DNA of 45,556 nucleotides. It comes from Candidatus Ruthenibacterium merdigallinarum (lineage in GTDB: Bacteria; Bacillota; Clostridia; Oscillospirales; Ruminococcaceae). Location of the stretch: positions 1 through 45,556 of the forward strand of contig DXGT01000115.1 of NCBI GenBank assembly GCA_019113785.1. The letters are read 5' to 3'. How positions within the stretch are numbered: the first letter of the stretch is position 1; every line of letters begins with the position of its first letter. Position numbers and translations under genes: made by a program. The notes beneath the pieces were generated by a model. It worked only from the letters and a program-made list of their open reading frames with translations, searched no databases and was not told where the DNA came from. This document shows positions 30,893 through 38,043 of the stretch, in pieces.

Positions 30893-31954
30893 TCATTGCA
30901 GCGCCGCGATGATCTGCTCCATCGCCGCGTATTCCGGCATGGGAGCCACCTGCGTGACCTCCGGCGCAAGGTACGGCACATCGAAGCGCTGGGCGTCCTG
31001 CGCCGTGCCGGCCACGCCCGTGCGGAAGCCGTGCTGCTCCCACGCGAGGCGCTGCACTTCTTCGTCCATCAGCGCGTCGATGCCCGCCGCGCCCTTCTCG
31101 TCCAGCGCGATGAACACGTGCGACGACCACACGGTCGGCGTGGGGTAGATCATCACGATCTCGTCTTTCAGCTGCGCCCAGTCGTCCGGGTTCTGCACGG
31201 CGAACTCCAGCAGCTGGCTCTCATAGCCGGCCACGAGCGGCTTTGCGCCCATGCCCGTCTTGAGGAACTGGTCGAACAGATCGGAGGAGGACGTCTCCAT
31301 ATAGCCGAGATTTTCAAAGATCGTCTGCAGCCGGCCCAGCACATCGCGCACATTGCTCTCGTCGGCCACACCGCCGCACAGCACATTGGCCAGAAGCCCC
31401 GCGAACATATTGCCGGAATTCGATTTTGCCGGGTCGGTGGTATTGACGGCGAACGTCCCGTACAGCTGCGGCAGGCCCAGCTCCTCCCATCGTGTGCCCC
31501 GCTCCAGCTCCGCGGCCAGCCGCTCCATGTCCATGTAGTAGCAGCCGTCCCGCTCGCGCACCATGCCGGCGGCCTCCAGCGCCTCCAGCACCGGCCGGCG
31601 CGTATACAGCACCAGCGGCGTGTTGAACACGATCTCGCTCTTGGCCGGCGAACCGTGCCGCTGCTCGTAGTATTCCAGCGCCGTCTGGCTGGAGGGGAAC
31701 AGGAAATCCCGCCCGTCGAGGTCAGCCGTCACCATATCCAGCGAGCCGGCCTTCACCCAGTCGAGCGTGATATGGTATTTGCGCGCGAGGATTTTCCCGA
31801 TCTCCTCGTCCTCCAGCACGCCGATCTTCTCGCCGCCGACATAGCCGCGCAGCTCGCTGGTCTCGGCTGCGCCGGACAGCAGCATGTACGCCGCCGAACA
31901 CGCCATCACGGCCAGCAGGATCAGCAGGCCGGCCAACTTGGGATTCACCTTCAT
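30893..31954 (-). CDS. Extracellular solute-binding-like protein (membrane-anchored)
   Basis: 353 aa from ATG 31954 in a TGATG overlap with the XpaC-like gene (a GTG one codon earlier is possible). The N-terminal hydrophobic segment LAGLLILLAVMACSAAYMLL is either a lipoprotein signal (VMAC, atypical) or a TM anchor. The rest resembles a type-2 periplasmic binding protein: FAVNTTDPAKSNSGNMFAGLLAN has the same SNSG element as the VWA gene product (SATQSNSGASAY), and a hinge follows near WSSHVFIALDEKG. The ligand is unknown. No ABC permease or ATPase is encoded nearby, so it may act in sensing or as a partner of the VWA protein rather than in transport. Confidence 0.7.
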   Translation of the reverse strand: MKVNPKLAGLLILLAVMACSAAYMLLSGAAETSELRGYVGGEKIGVLEDEEIGKILARKYHITLDWVKAGSLDMVTADLDGRDFLFPSSQTALEYYEQRHGSPAKSEIVFNTPLVLYTRRPVLEALEAAGMVRERDGCYYMDMERLAAELERGTRWEELGLPQLYGTFAVNTTDPAKSNSGNMFAGLLANVLCGGVADESNVRDVLGRLQTIFENLGYMETSSSDLFDQFLKTGMGAKPLVAGYESQLLEFAVQNPDDWAQLKDEIVMIYPTPTVWSSHVFIALDEKGAAGIDALMDEEVQRLAWEQHGFRTGVAGTAQDAQRFDVPYLAPEVTQVAPMPEYAAMEQIIAALQ

Positions 31955-32565
31955 CACAACCCCTCCGATTGCAGCATGTTTTCAATGACGGTCATGTCCG
32001 CCTCCACGTCAAAGCGCTCGTCCTCCATCAGGTGCGCGAACTGCCGGTCGAACGCATCGTCCAGTTTCGGCAGCAGCGCGCGGGCCTTCTCCTGAAACGC
32101 CAGCACCTGCTGCGTCTCCAGGCCGGACTGCTGAAATTTGACGTACTGGCGCACGATCTTGCCCGTCGTGTCGATGAAATAGGTGAGGAAGCGCCGCGCC
32201 GGCATGATCTTCTGCGGGTGCTCGCGCAGGTAAGCGAGGATTTTTTCGCCCGTGGCAGCCAGGTGGAGCGCCTCCTGCTGCATTTGCCGGTCCCGGATGC
32301 GCTGGGCCGACAGACGGACCTCGTGCAGATCGTGCGCAGCCTCCTCCAGCATCGCCGCCAGATCGGCCGCATCGCCGCGCGCATCGAGATAGGCCTCCCT
32401 GCTGCCGGGCGCCGGCGACGTCAGCAGCCACACGGCCAGATAGATGCCTATGCCCAGCGCCATGCACACCAGCAGGTTCCAGTGCAGCGCCGCCGCCGGC
32501 ACAAAAAACGCCGCTGCCGCCGCGGCCAGGGCCGCCAGCATCCGCGCAAGCTGTCTTTTCTGCAT
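31954..32565 (-). CDS. XpaC-like membrane protein (5-bromo-4-chloroindolyl phosphate hydrolysis family)
   Basis: 203 aa. Two N-terminal hydrophobic spans (about 10-27 and 31-48) are followed by a long cytosolic helical domain: EAAHDLHEVRLSAQRIRDRQMQQEALHLAATGEKILAYL and FLTYFIDTTGKIVRQYVKFQQ, the XpaC family hallmark. XpaC usually lies beside telA (toxic anion resistance), which is absent here; instead it sits between two solute-binding-like genes. Its ATG overlaps the stop of the VWA gene (both share base 32565). The biochemical role is not established in the family. Confidence 0.78.
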   Translation of the reverse strand: MQKRQLARMLAALAAAAAAFFVPAAALHWNLLVCMALGIGIYLAVWLLTSPAPGSREAYLDARGDAADLAAMLEEAAHDLHEVRLSAQRIRDRQMQQEALHLAATGEKILAYLREHPQKIMPARRFLTYFIDTTGKIVRQYVKFQQSGLETQQVLAFQEKARALLPKLDDAFDRQFAHLMEDERFDVEADMTVIENMLQSEGL

Positions 32566-34172
32566 CAGTTGTACCCCTTCACGCTGCGGAACGCCGCCAC
32601 CAGATCCTCGCGCCCGTCGAACACGCGCGCATTGGTCAGCTCCGCCAGCGCCTCCAGCTGCCCGGGCTCGGCCGAGCCGAACATGATCGAGAACACCGGC
32701 ACGTCTGCGCCCATCGCCTCGTAGGCGCGGGCAAACGCGCTCTCGCTGCCGCCGGACGCGCCGTCCGTCAGAAGGATGACCGCCGGCGTATACTGCGACA
32801 GATCGTACTGCTGCAGCTGGCGCAGCGCCTCCATCGCCGCCCTGTACATATCGGTGCCGCCGCCCACAGGCTCGTTTTCCACTACGCTGTACAGCGCTTC
32901 CAGCTGCTCGCCGTTGCCCTGCGCCGTGTGCGTCTCGCGCACGTCGCCGTCGAACGGGATCAGGATGTTCACCTCATTTTCGGACGCCTGCAGAAAATGC
33001 TGCGCGGCGTTTTCCTGCAAAAGAACCTGCGCCATCGCGTCCACCAGCTGGCTGTGGCCCGTGCCGCTCATGCTGCCGGAATAGTCGAGGCAATACACGG
33101 TCAGCGAGGGCTTGCGCAGCTGCGTCTGGTACAGGCTGAGGCACTGGAACAGCACATCGGTGTCCGGCATGCGGATGGGCGAGAGCACGCGGTCGGGCTG
33201 TACGCCCCAATCGGCGCGAAACACGTCGCCGTTCTCCGGCGAGACGCCCGCATAGCCCGTGCGCCGTCCCGTGCGCTGGATCTCATCCTGCACCTCGTCG
33301 GACAGAAGATATTCCTGCAGCTCCAGGAAGGCCTTCTCCTTGTCGTCGCCGCTGCCGTCCACAAAGCCGAGGGGCGAGTCGGCCAGAGAGAGGCCGTCGT
33401 ACGGATACACGACATACAGCGTCTCCTCGCCGCGCTCCTCCAGCGTCTGGTTCGCGCTGATGATGAGGCATTCATAATTCACCATCGCATCGTAGTCTCC
33501 GGCGAGGAACATATCCTTGAGCCAGTCCGAGCTGCCGGACGAGCGGTCGACGCCGGCCAGCAGCGCCTGCATCTGCCCGGCCAGCTGCGGCGAGGCCAGA
33601 TCCTCGGCAGTGATGACGTCCGGGTTGCCCAAGAGCGCATACAAAAAGCCGATGTAAGCGCTGGCGCCGGAGTTCGACTGCGTGGCGGAAGTCATGCAGA
33701 ACTGCAGCCTGCCCTCGCGCGTGGCGTCCAGAATGTCCGACACGGACACCTCGCGCCCGACGAAGCCCAGCTCCTCGGCCAGCGATTGGCGGATGCCGAA
33801 CACGACGGGCGTCACCGAGACCGACTGCGCGTGCTTGACGCGGTGGTCCGTGTCGCCCGCGGTCAGCCACAGGCTGCTGGCGGGCCAGACGGCGTCGAAA
33901 TCCGTTGCGCCGCTTTGCAGCGCGCGCATGATATCCAGCGACCCCTGATATTCCATGGCGATGTTGATCCTGTGCTCTTTGGCGAATGCATCCAGGATGG
34001 GCTCCAGCTCGCGGTTTTCCGAGCCGGACAAAATGCGCAGCGTCACGCGGCCGCCGTAGTCGAAAACGCCGTCCGCGCCGGCCTCCTCTTCGACGGACGA
34101 GCAGGCGGCCAGCGACACCCCCAGCGCCAGCGCGCACAGCGCCGCCGCCCATTGCCGCAGGCGTTTTTTCAT
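32565..34172 (-). CDS. Lipoprotein with solute-binding and C-terminal VWA domains
   Basis: 535 aa from ATG 34172, with AGAGGAG 8-9 nt upstream; the 979-aa track ORF runs through ppk and is rejected. Signal peptide with lipobox VSLAAC (Cys24). Residues about 40-330 resemble a type-2 solute-binding protein (VTLRILSGSENRELEPIL, SATQSNSGASAYIGFLYALLG). Residues about 355-535 are a von Willebrand A domain with a full MIDAS: DYSGS (363-367), GGGTDMY and LLTDGASGG. The combination of a binding protein and a VWA module in one lipoprotein suggests surface display of a ligand-controlled, metal-dependent adhesion or assembly module. It starts 23 bp after ppk. Confidence 0.83.
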   Translation of the reverse strand: MKKRLRQWAAALCALALGVSLAACSSVEEEAGADGVFDYGGRVTLRILSGSENRELEPILDAFAKEHRINIAMEYQGSLDIMRALQSGATDFDAVWPASSLWLTAGDTDHRVKHAQSVSVTPVVFGIRQSLAEELGFVGREVSVSDILDATREGRLQFCMTSATQSNSGASAYIGFLYALLGNPDVITAEDLASPQLAGQMQALLAGVDRSSGSSDWLKDMFLAGDYDAMVNYECLIISANQTLEERGEETLYVVYPYDGLSLADSPLGFVDGSGDDKEKAFLELQEYLLSDEVQDEIQRTGRRTGYAGVSPENGDVFRADWGVQPDRVLSPIRMPDTDVLFQCLSLYQTQLRKPSLTVYCLDYSGSMSGTGHSQLVDAMAQVLLQENAAQHFLQASENEVNILIPFDGDVRETHTAQGNGEQLEALYSVVENEPVGGGTDMYRAAMEALRQLQQYDLSQYTPAVILLTDGASGGSESAFARAYEAMGADVPVFSIMFGSAEPGQLEALAELTNARVFDGREDLVAAFRSVKGYN

Positions 34173-34195
34173 CGCGATCGCTCCTCTCCTCTGCT

Positions 34196-36265
34196 TCACT
34201 CCGCGTGCGCGGGCAGGCGGTGCGCCGTGCGGTACGCCTCGTCGTACAGCCAGTCCTGGCAGGCCAGCGGGGCGTCCCCGTTGGGCATGCGGCGCACATA
34301 GCTGCCGTCGGGCTGCTGGTCGCGCGCCTGGCGGTTGTCGCGCCACATCACGTCGAAAATGTTTGCAAGGCGCCTTTGCAGCGCCGGGTCGTACACGGGC
34401 GCGGCCACCTCCACGCGGCGCAGCGTGTTGCGCGTCATCCAGTCGGCGCTGCCGATGTAATAGCGCGCAGCCTCGCCTTTGCCGAAGATGTAGATGCGCG
34501 AGTGCTCGAGATAGCGCCCCACCACGCTGACGACGTGCAAATTCTCCGTCTTGCCCGGCACGCCGCCGCGCAAACAGCAGATGCCGCGCACGATCATCTC
34601 GATATGCACGCCCGCGCAGCTCGCCTCGATGAGCTTGTCGATCAGCGCCTTGCTGCTCAGGCTGTTGATCTTGATGCGCAGAAAGCCCTCGCCGCCCGCG
34701 CGCACCTTGCTGATCTCGTCGTCGATCATGTCCAGCAGCTTGTTCTGCAAACAGTGCGGCGCCACCAGCAGGCGCTGGGTGTGGTCCACCGTCTCGCCCA
34801 GCGTCAGCGCCGCGAACACGGCCGCAGCCTCGGCGCCCAGCTCCGGCCGGGCGGTCATCAGCGAGAGGTCGGTGTACAGACGGCTCGTTTTTTCGTTGTA
34901 GTTTCCCGTGCCGATCTGCGTGATATACTGCACGCCCTGCGGCGTTTTGCGCGTGATGAGACACAGTTTGCTGTGCACCTTCAGCCCGCTGAGGCCGTAG
35001 ATCACATGGCAGCCCGCGCGCTCGAGCCGGCGGCTCCACGCAATGTTGTTCGCCTCGTCGAAGCGGGCCTTCAGCTCCACCAGCACGTCCACCTGCTTGC
35101 CGTTTTCGGCCGCCTCCACCAGCGCCTCCACCACCTTGCTGTCGCGCGCCAGGCGGTACAGCGTCATTTTGATGGACACCACCTGCTCGTCGCGCGCCGC
35201 CTCGCTCAGCAGCTGCAAAAACGGGCGGATGCTCTGGTACGGGTAATGCAGCAGGATGTCGCGCTCGGCGATCTGCTCGCAAATCGGCCGGCGCAGATCG
35301 ACGTCCGGGCTGTCCTGCGGGTGGCGCGGCGCGTAGAACAGCTCGCCGTGGCCGCGCAGCTCGTCGCGGATCTCGTATAAGAACGCAAGGTCCAGCGGCG
35401 CGTCGTACTCGAACACCTGCTTTTCCTCGAGCTGCAGCTGGGCGCACAGCGTCTCGATCACCTCGATGTCGATGGCGCGGCTCAGCTCCAGGCGCACCGG
35501 GCACAGCCGGCGGCGCAGCTTGATGACCTCCTCCATGTGGTCGCGGTAGTTCAGGTCCTCGTCGTAGATGCTGTCGGCGTCGATGTCGGCGTTGCGCGTG
35601 ATGCGCGCCAGCGTTTTGCTGGTGATCTTATAGCGCGGGAACAGCGCGGGCAGGCAGTGGAGGATCAGCTCCTCGGCCAGGATGTAGCAGCCCGCGCGCT
35701 CCGGCACGGGGATCAGCCGCGGGAACACGCCGCTGGCGCACGGGATGATGCCGATCTTCTTTTTCTCTGCTTTCGTGCTGAGCACGGCGATGGCGTAGAT
35801 GTCCTTGTTCGCCAGGAACGGGAACGACTGCTTTTTGCCCACGATGAACGTGGACAAAAGCGGCATGAACTCGCGGCGGAACATCGCCTCGAGATATTGT
35901 TCCGATTCGGGCCCGATGCTGTGGAAATCGACGATGGTGACGCCCTGCTCGGCCAGCTGGCCCATCAGGGCGGCGTAGGCCGCGTCGCGCCGCCGGCACA
36001 GCGCGCGCACGCGCTCGAGCGCGGCGTCGATCTGCTCGCCGGGCGTCATGTTCGTCTTGTTCTCGCGGCTCTCCCGGTCCAGCAGCATCTGGTCGTGCAG
36101 GCTGCCGATGCGCACCATGAAAAATTCGTCGAGATTGCTCTGGAAGATCGACAGAAACGACAGCCGCTCGCACAGCGGCACGCGCACGTCCTCCGCCTCT
36201 TCCAGCACGCGCTCGTTGAAACGCAGCCAGGACAGCTCCCGGTTTTCAAAACAGGTCTGCTCCAT
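34196..36265 (-). CDS. ppk1: Polyphosphate kinase 1
   Basis: 689 aa from ATG 36265 (MEQTCFENRELSWL), with GAGGGGA 7 nt upstream. It makes inorganic polyphosphate from ATP and can run in reverse. Domains in order: N domain with NRELSWLRFNERVLEEA (8-24) and SNLDEFFMVRIGSLHDQ; head domain to about 310; catalytic C1/C2 domains with MTLYRLARDSKVVEALVEAAENGKQV, the phospho-acceptor region GLKVHSKLCLITR (HxK), GTGNYNEKTSRLYTDLSL and ADWMTRNTLRRVEVAAP. All landmarks are intact and the length is typical. It heads an operon with the VWA, XpaC-like and solute-binding-like genes, an unusual partnership, and has a terminator in its leader. Confidence 0.95.
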   Translation of the reverse strand: MEQTCFENRELSWLRFNERVLEEAEDVRVPLCERLSFLSIFQSNLDEFFMVRIGSLHDQMLLDRESRENKTNMTPGEQIDAALERVRALCRRRDAAYAALMGQLAEQGVTIVDFHSIGPESEQYLEAMFRREFMPLLSTFIVGKKQSFPFLANKDIYAIAVLSTKAEKKKIGIIPCASGVFPRLIPVPERAGCYILAEELILHCLPALFPRYKITSKTLARITRNADIDADSIYDEDLNYRDHMEEVIKLRRRLCPVRLELSRAIDIEVIETLCAQLQLEEKQVFEYDAPLDLAFLYEIRDELRGHGELFYAPRHPQDSPDVDLRRPICEQIAERDILLHYPYQSIRPFLQLLSEAARDEQVVSIKMTLYRLARDSKVVEALVEAAENGKQVDVLVELKARFDEANNIAWSRRLERAGCHVIYGLSGLKVHSKLCLITRKTPQGVQYITQIGTGNYNEKTSRLYTDLSLMTARPELGAEAAAVFAALTLGETVDHTQRLLVAPHCLQNKLLDMIDDEISKVRAGGEGFLRIKINSLSSKALIDKLIEASCAGVHIEMIVRGICCLRGGVPGKTENLHVVSVVGRYLEHSRIYIFGKGEAARYYIGSADWMTRNTLRRVEVAAPVYDPALQRRLANIFDVMWRDNRQARDQQPDGSYVRRMPNGDAPLACQDWLYDEAYRTAHRLPAHAE

Positions 36266-36290
36266 GTTTTCCCCTCGCTTTTCCCCCGTC

Positions 36291-36321
36291 AAAAAACGCT
36301 GCGGCCGCCTTTCGCGGCCGC
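36291..36321 (-). terminator. Attenuator-like terminator in ppk leader
   Basis: A perfect 8-bp stem GCGGCCGC (36301-36308) / GCGGCCGC (36314-36321) with a 5-nt loop; on the minus strand it is followed by AGCGTTTTTT. It lies between the candidate ppk promoter and the ppk start. Confidence 0.65.
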
Positions 36322-36347
36322 CCCTGCCGGGCAGGGCTCTCCTTATC

Positions 36348-36377
36348 AGTATAGAGAGCGCCGGCGCGCAGCGTCTA
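36348..36377 (-). promoter_or_regulatory. Candidate ppk operon promoter
   Basis: Minus-strand TAGACG (36372-36377), 18-bp spacer, TATACT (36348-36353). It is the best match in the region, of moderate strength. Confidence 0.5.
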
Positions 36378-36401
36378 CCAGCTTTTGGAAAAGAGCGACC
36401 A

Positions 36402-36445
36402 AAATCTGTGTAAAATTTTTTCGCCGCCGGGTTTTACACAGATTT
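36402..36445. repeat. 14-bp perfect inverted repeat between divergent promoters
   Basis: AAATCTGTGTAAAA (36402-36415) / TTTTACACAGATTT (36432-36445) with a 16-nt spacer. It lies between the ppk promoter and the plus-strand promoter at 36459-36488 and is strikingly AT-rich for this genome. It has no T run on the plus strand, so an operator or a regulatory hairpin is more likely than a terminator. Confidence 0.6.
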
Positions 36446-36458
36446 CACCGGATATTGA

Positions 36459-36488
36459 TTGTTTGTTTGACAGCCCGCGGCCTACAAT
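36459..36488 (+). promoter_or_regulatory. Candidate promoter for the structured RNA / small membrane protein
   Basis: TTGTTT (36459-36464), 18-bp spacer, TACAAT (36483-36488). A full TTGACA at 36467-36472 lies too close (10 bp) to that -10 to pair with it. Confidence 0.45.
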
Positions 36489-36494
36489 GAAAGC

Positions 36495-36654
36495 AGAAAA
36501 GCGGCGCATAAAAGCGCGGTGCAATAAGAAAGCAAAGGTTTTGCGGCGTTTTCTTATGGAACCGCGCGTAAAGGGCATGCCTTTTATGCGCGCCGAACGG
36601 CCCGCGCCCCGGGCACGCCCGGGAGAACATGCGCGCGGGCGGCATTTTTCTTTT
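36495..36654 (+). ncRNA. Candidate structured leader or small RNA ending in a terminator
   Basis: Nested pairings form one long rod: CGGCGCATAAAAG / CTTTTATGCGCGCCG (36502-36514, 36581-36595; 2-nt bulge), GCGCGGT / ACCGCGC (36514-36520, 36561-36567), ATAAGAAA / TTTCTTAT (36524-36531, 36550-36557), GCAAA-GGT-TTTGC (36532-36544). Then a terminator GCCCGCGC / GCGCGGGC (36600-36607, 36633-36640) ends in TTTTTCTTTT. It could be a riboswitch-type leader of the 67-aa gene or a free ncRNA of about 160 nt. No Rfam class is recognised by eye. Confidence 0.5.
36600..36654 (+). terminator. Terminator upstream of the small membrane gene
   Basis: GCCCGCGC / GCGCGGGC enclosing CCCGGGC-A-CGCCCGGG, then GGCATTTTTCTTTT. 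It ends only a few bases before the ribosome site AAAGGAG of the next gene. Confidence 0.7.
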
Positions 36655-36675
36655 GCAAAGGAGCTGTCAAACGCG

Positions 36676-36879
36676 ATGGACTGGGTCTTTCTGTGCCAGG
36701 TTCTGTTCCCCGTCTTTTTTGCGGCGGGCCTGCTGCTGGCGGGCGCGTACTGCGCGGGCCATATCAAGCCGTATGCCTTTTCGGCCCTGCGCGCGCTGCA
36801 CCGGTGGGAGCCGTACCTCGCCGCAGCCGCGTTCGCGTGCGCGGGCCTGTGCTACACCTGCGCGCTGCTGGCGGCATGA
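36676..36879 (+). CDS. Small two-span membrane protein, unknown function
   Basis: 67 aa from ATG 36676 (MDWVFLCQVLFPVFF), with AAAGGAG 12 nt upstream; the track shows it only as the tail of a longer ORF through the leader. Two hydrophobic spans (about 4-26 and 46-66) flank a short loop HIKPYAFSALRALHRWEPY. It has no recognisable family. It is the only gene after the structured leader and terminator, so it may be a regulated small protein. A further 22-codon hydrophobic GTG ORF at 36902-36970 follows, without a ribosome site. Confidence 0.6.
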   Translation: MDWVFLCQVLFPVFFAAGLLLAGAYCAGHIKPYAFSALRALHRWEPYLAAAAFACAGLCYTCALLAA

Positions 36880-36987
36880 CGGGGCAAACCAAGCCGGCTG
36901 CGTGATCCCCGTGATCTACCTTGTGTGCGCGCTGGGCATGAAGAACCAGAGCAGCACCGGCGCCAACTGAATTTCCCCGCCAGACAG

Positions 36988-37020
36988 GCCGCGCGGCAAA
37001 ACGCCGCGCGGCTTTTTTGT
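36988..37020 (+). terminator. Terminator after the small membrane gene
   Basis: GCCGCGCGGC (36988-36997) / GCCGCGCGGC (37003-37012) with loop AAAAC, followed by TTTTTTGTTG. Confidence 0.88.
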
Positions 37021-37037
37021 TGACAAGTACAAATGGG

Positions 37038-37076
37038 CAAAAAAACGGCGCGCTGCACCCGGCAGCGCGCCGTTTT
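37038..37076 (-). terminator. Terminator of the HExxH protein gene
   Basis: AAAACGGCGCGCTGC (37042-37056) / GCAGCGCGCCGTTTT (37062-37076), followed on the minus strand by a T run. Confidence 0.85.
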
Positions 37077-37082
37077 CCCAGT

Positions 37083-37910
37083 TCAGGTGTCGTAGATGGA
37101 GGGCGGGGCGGTGTAGGCCTCCTCCTCCGGCTCCGGCAGGGGGATGCCCGCAAACGCCATCTGCTCCTCATACAGGCGGATGGCCGTGTCCGCGTTGTAG
37201 CCGTACGTCAGCAGCACGTCCATCAGGTAGGGCGAATACGGCAGGTTGTTCAGCTCTCGCGCGAAGGCCATGGCCGCGATCTCGCCCAGGCAGGCGATGG
37301 TCGAGCGGTTGCGCAAAAACGGCAGGCTGGGCAGGTCCACCTTCTCGGTGCGGGTGAAGATCTCGGTCTTGTACTTCTCCTCCACGAAGTGGAACAGCTC
37401 GTGCGCCAGCAACAGGCGCTCGATGTCCAGCTCCGGCGTCACCGCGCGGCGCACGCCCGGCCGCTCCAGCGAGGCGTTGGCCTTGTTCACGGCGTCCATG
37501 TACAAAAAGATCTTGTCCGGCACTTTGAACTCGGCGAACAATACGCGCATGCCGTCCTTGGGCGTGTCGGGCCGGCTGACCTTCATGCCCATGCGCGCGG
37601 CCAGCTCCAGCGGGTCGCGCGTGCCGTACTCGCTCGCCACGCGCTGGGCGTACTCGCGCCCGCAGGCGTTGGCCTTTTCGGTCAGCGTGTTTTTCTGCTC
37701 CTCGGTGAAGCGGCGCACCAGCGGGTCGCGGCTGAAAGCGTAGCGCCCCCAGGCCAGATCGTCCACCGCGCGCAAATCGCGCATCATCTGCCCCAGCGGG
37801 CGCGGCTGCACCGGCGGCAGCTGCTGGTCGCGCCGCATGGTCGGCTTGCCGAACAGCCCGCGGACAAACGGCTCAAAATAGCTTTTCAGCTGTTCCTTGA
37901 TATCGCTCAT
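37083..37910 (-). CDS. Putative zinc metallopeptidase (HExxH, ImmA/IrrE-like)
   Basis: 275 aa from ATG 37910, with GGAGG 5 nt upstream; the longer track start is rejected. No signal peptide or membrane segment. The central IERLLLAHELFHFVEE has HELFH as the HExxH zinc site (about residues 145-149), with later acidic residues in LGEIAAMAFARELNNLP as candidates for the third ligand. The pattern resembles ImmA/IrrE-type or related intracellular zincins. The N-terminus (MSDIKEQLKSYFEPFVRGLFG) is a helical lead. The target is unknown, and no repressor gene pairs with it. It is monocistronic, upstream of the hydantoinase terminus. Confidence 0.65.
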   Translation of the reverse strand: MSDIKEQLKSYFEPFVRGLFGKPTMRRDQQLPPVQPRPLGQMMRDLRAVDDLAWGRYAFSRDPLVRRFTEEQKNTLTEKANACGREYAQRVASEYGTRDPLELAARMGMKVSRPDTPKDGMRVLFAEFKVPDKIFLYMDAVNKANASLERPGVRRAVTPELDIERLLLAHELFHFVEEKYKTEIFTRTEKVDLPSLPFLRNRSTIACLGEIAAMAFARELNNLPYSPYLMDVLLTYGYNADTAIRLYEEQMAFAGIPLPEPEEEAYTAPPSIYDT

Positions 37911-38043
37911 TGAAACCTCCGTGCTCTTGGCGCGGCCGGCCGGCCGCGCGGAACTTGCCGGCATTTTCGTGCCGAAAAAAGGCGGAAACGCGGGAGCCGC
38001 GTTTCCGCCTTTGCCTTGTTTTATCCCGATATCGGCAACGTCA

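Noticed and set aside
32565-35504. 979-aa minus-strand ORF
   Set aside because: The first 440 or so codons are a shadow of ppk; the true VWA gene begins at 34172 with a lipoprotein signal and an AGAGGAG site.
36467-36488. TTGACA plus TACAAT as a promoter pair
   Set aside because: The spacer is only 10 bp; TTGTTT at 36459 gives an acceptable 18 bp.
36902-36970. 22-codon GTG ORF (VIPVIYLVCALGMKNQ...)
   Set aside because: Hydrophobic and suggestive, but it has no ribosome site and lies before a terminator; kept only as a note under the 67-aa gene.
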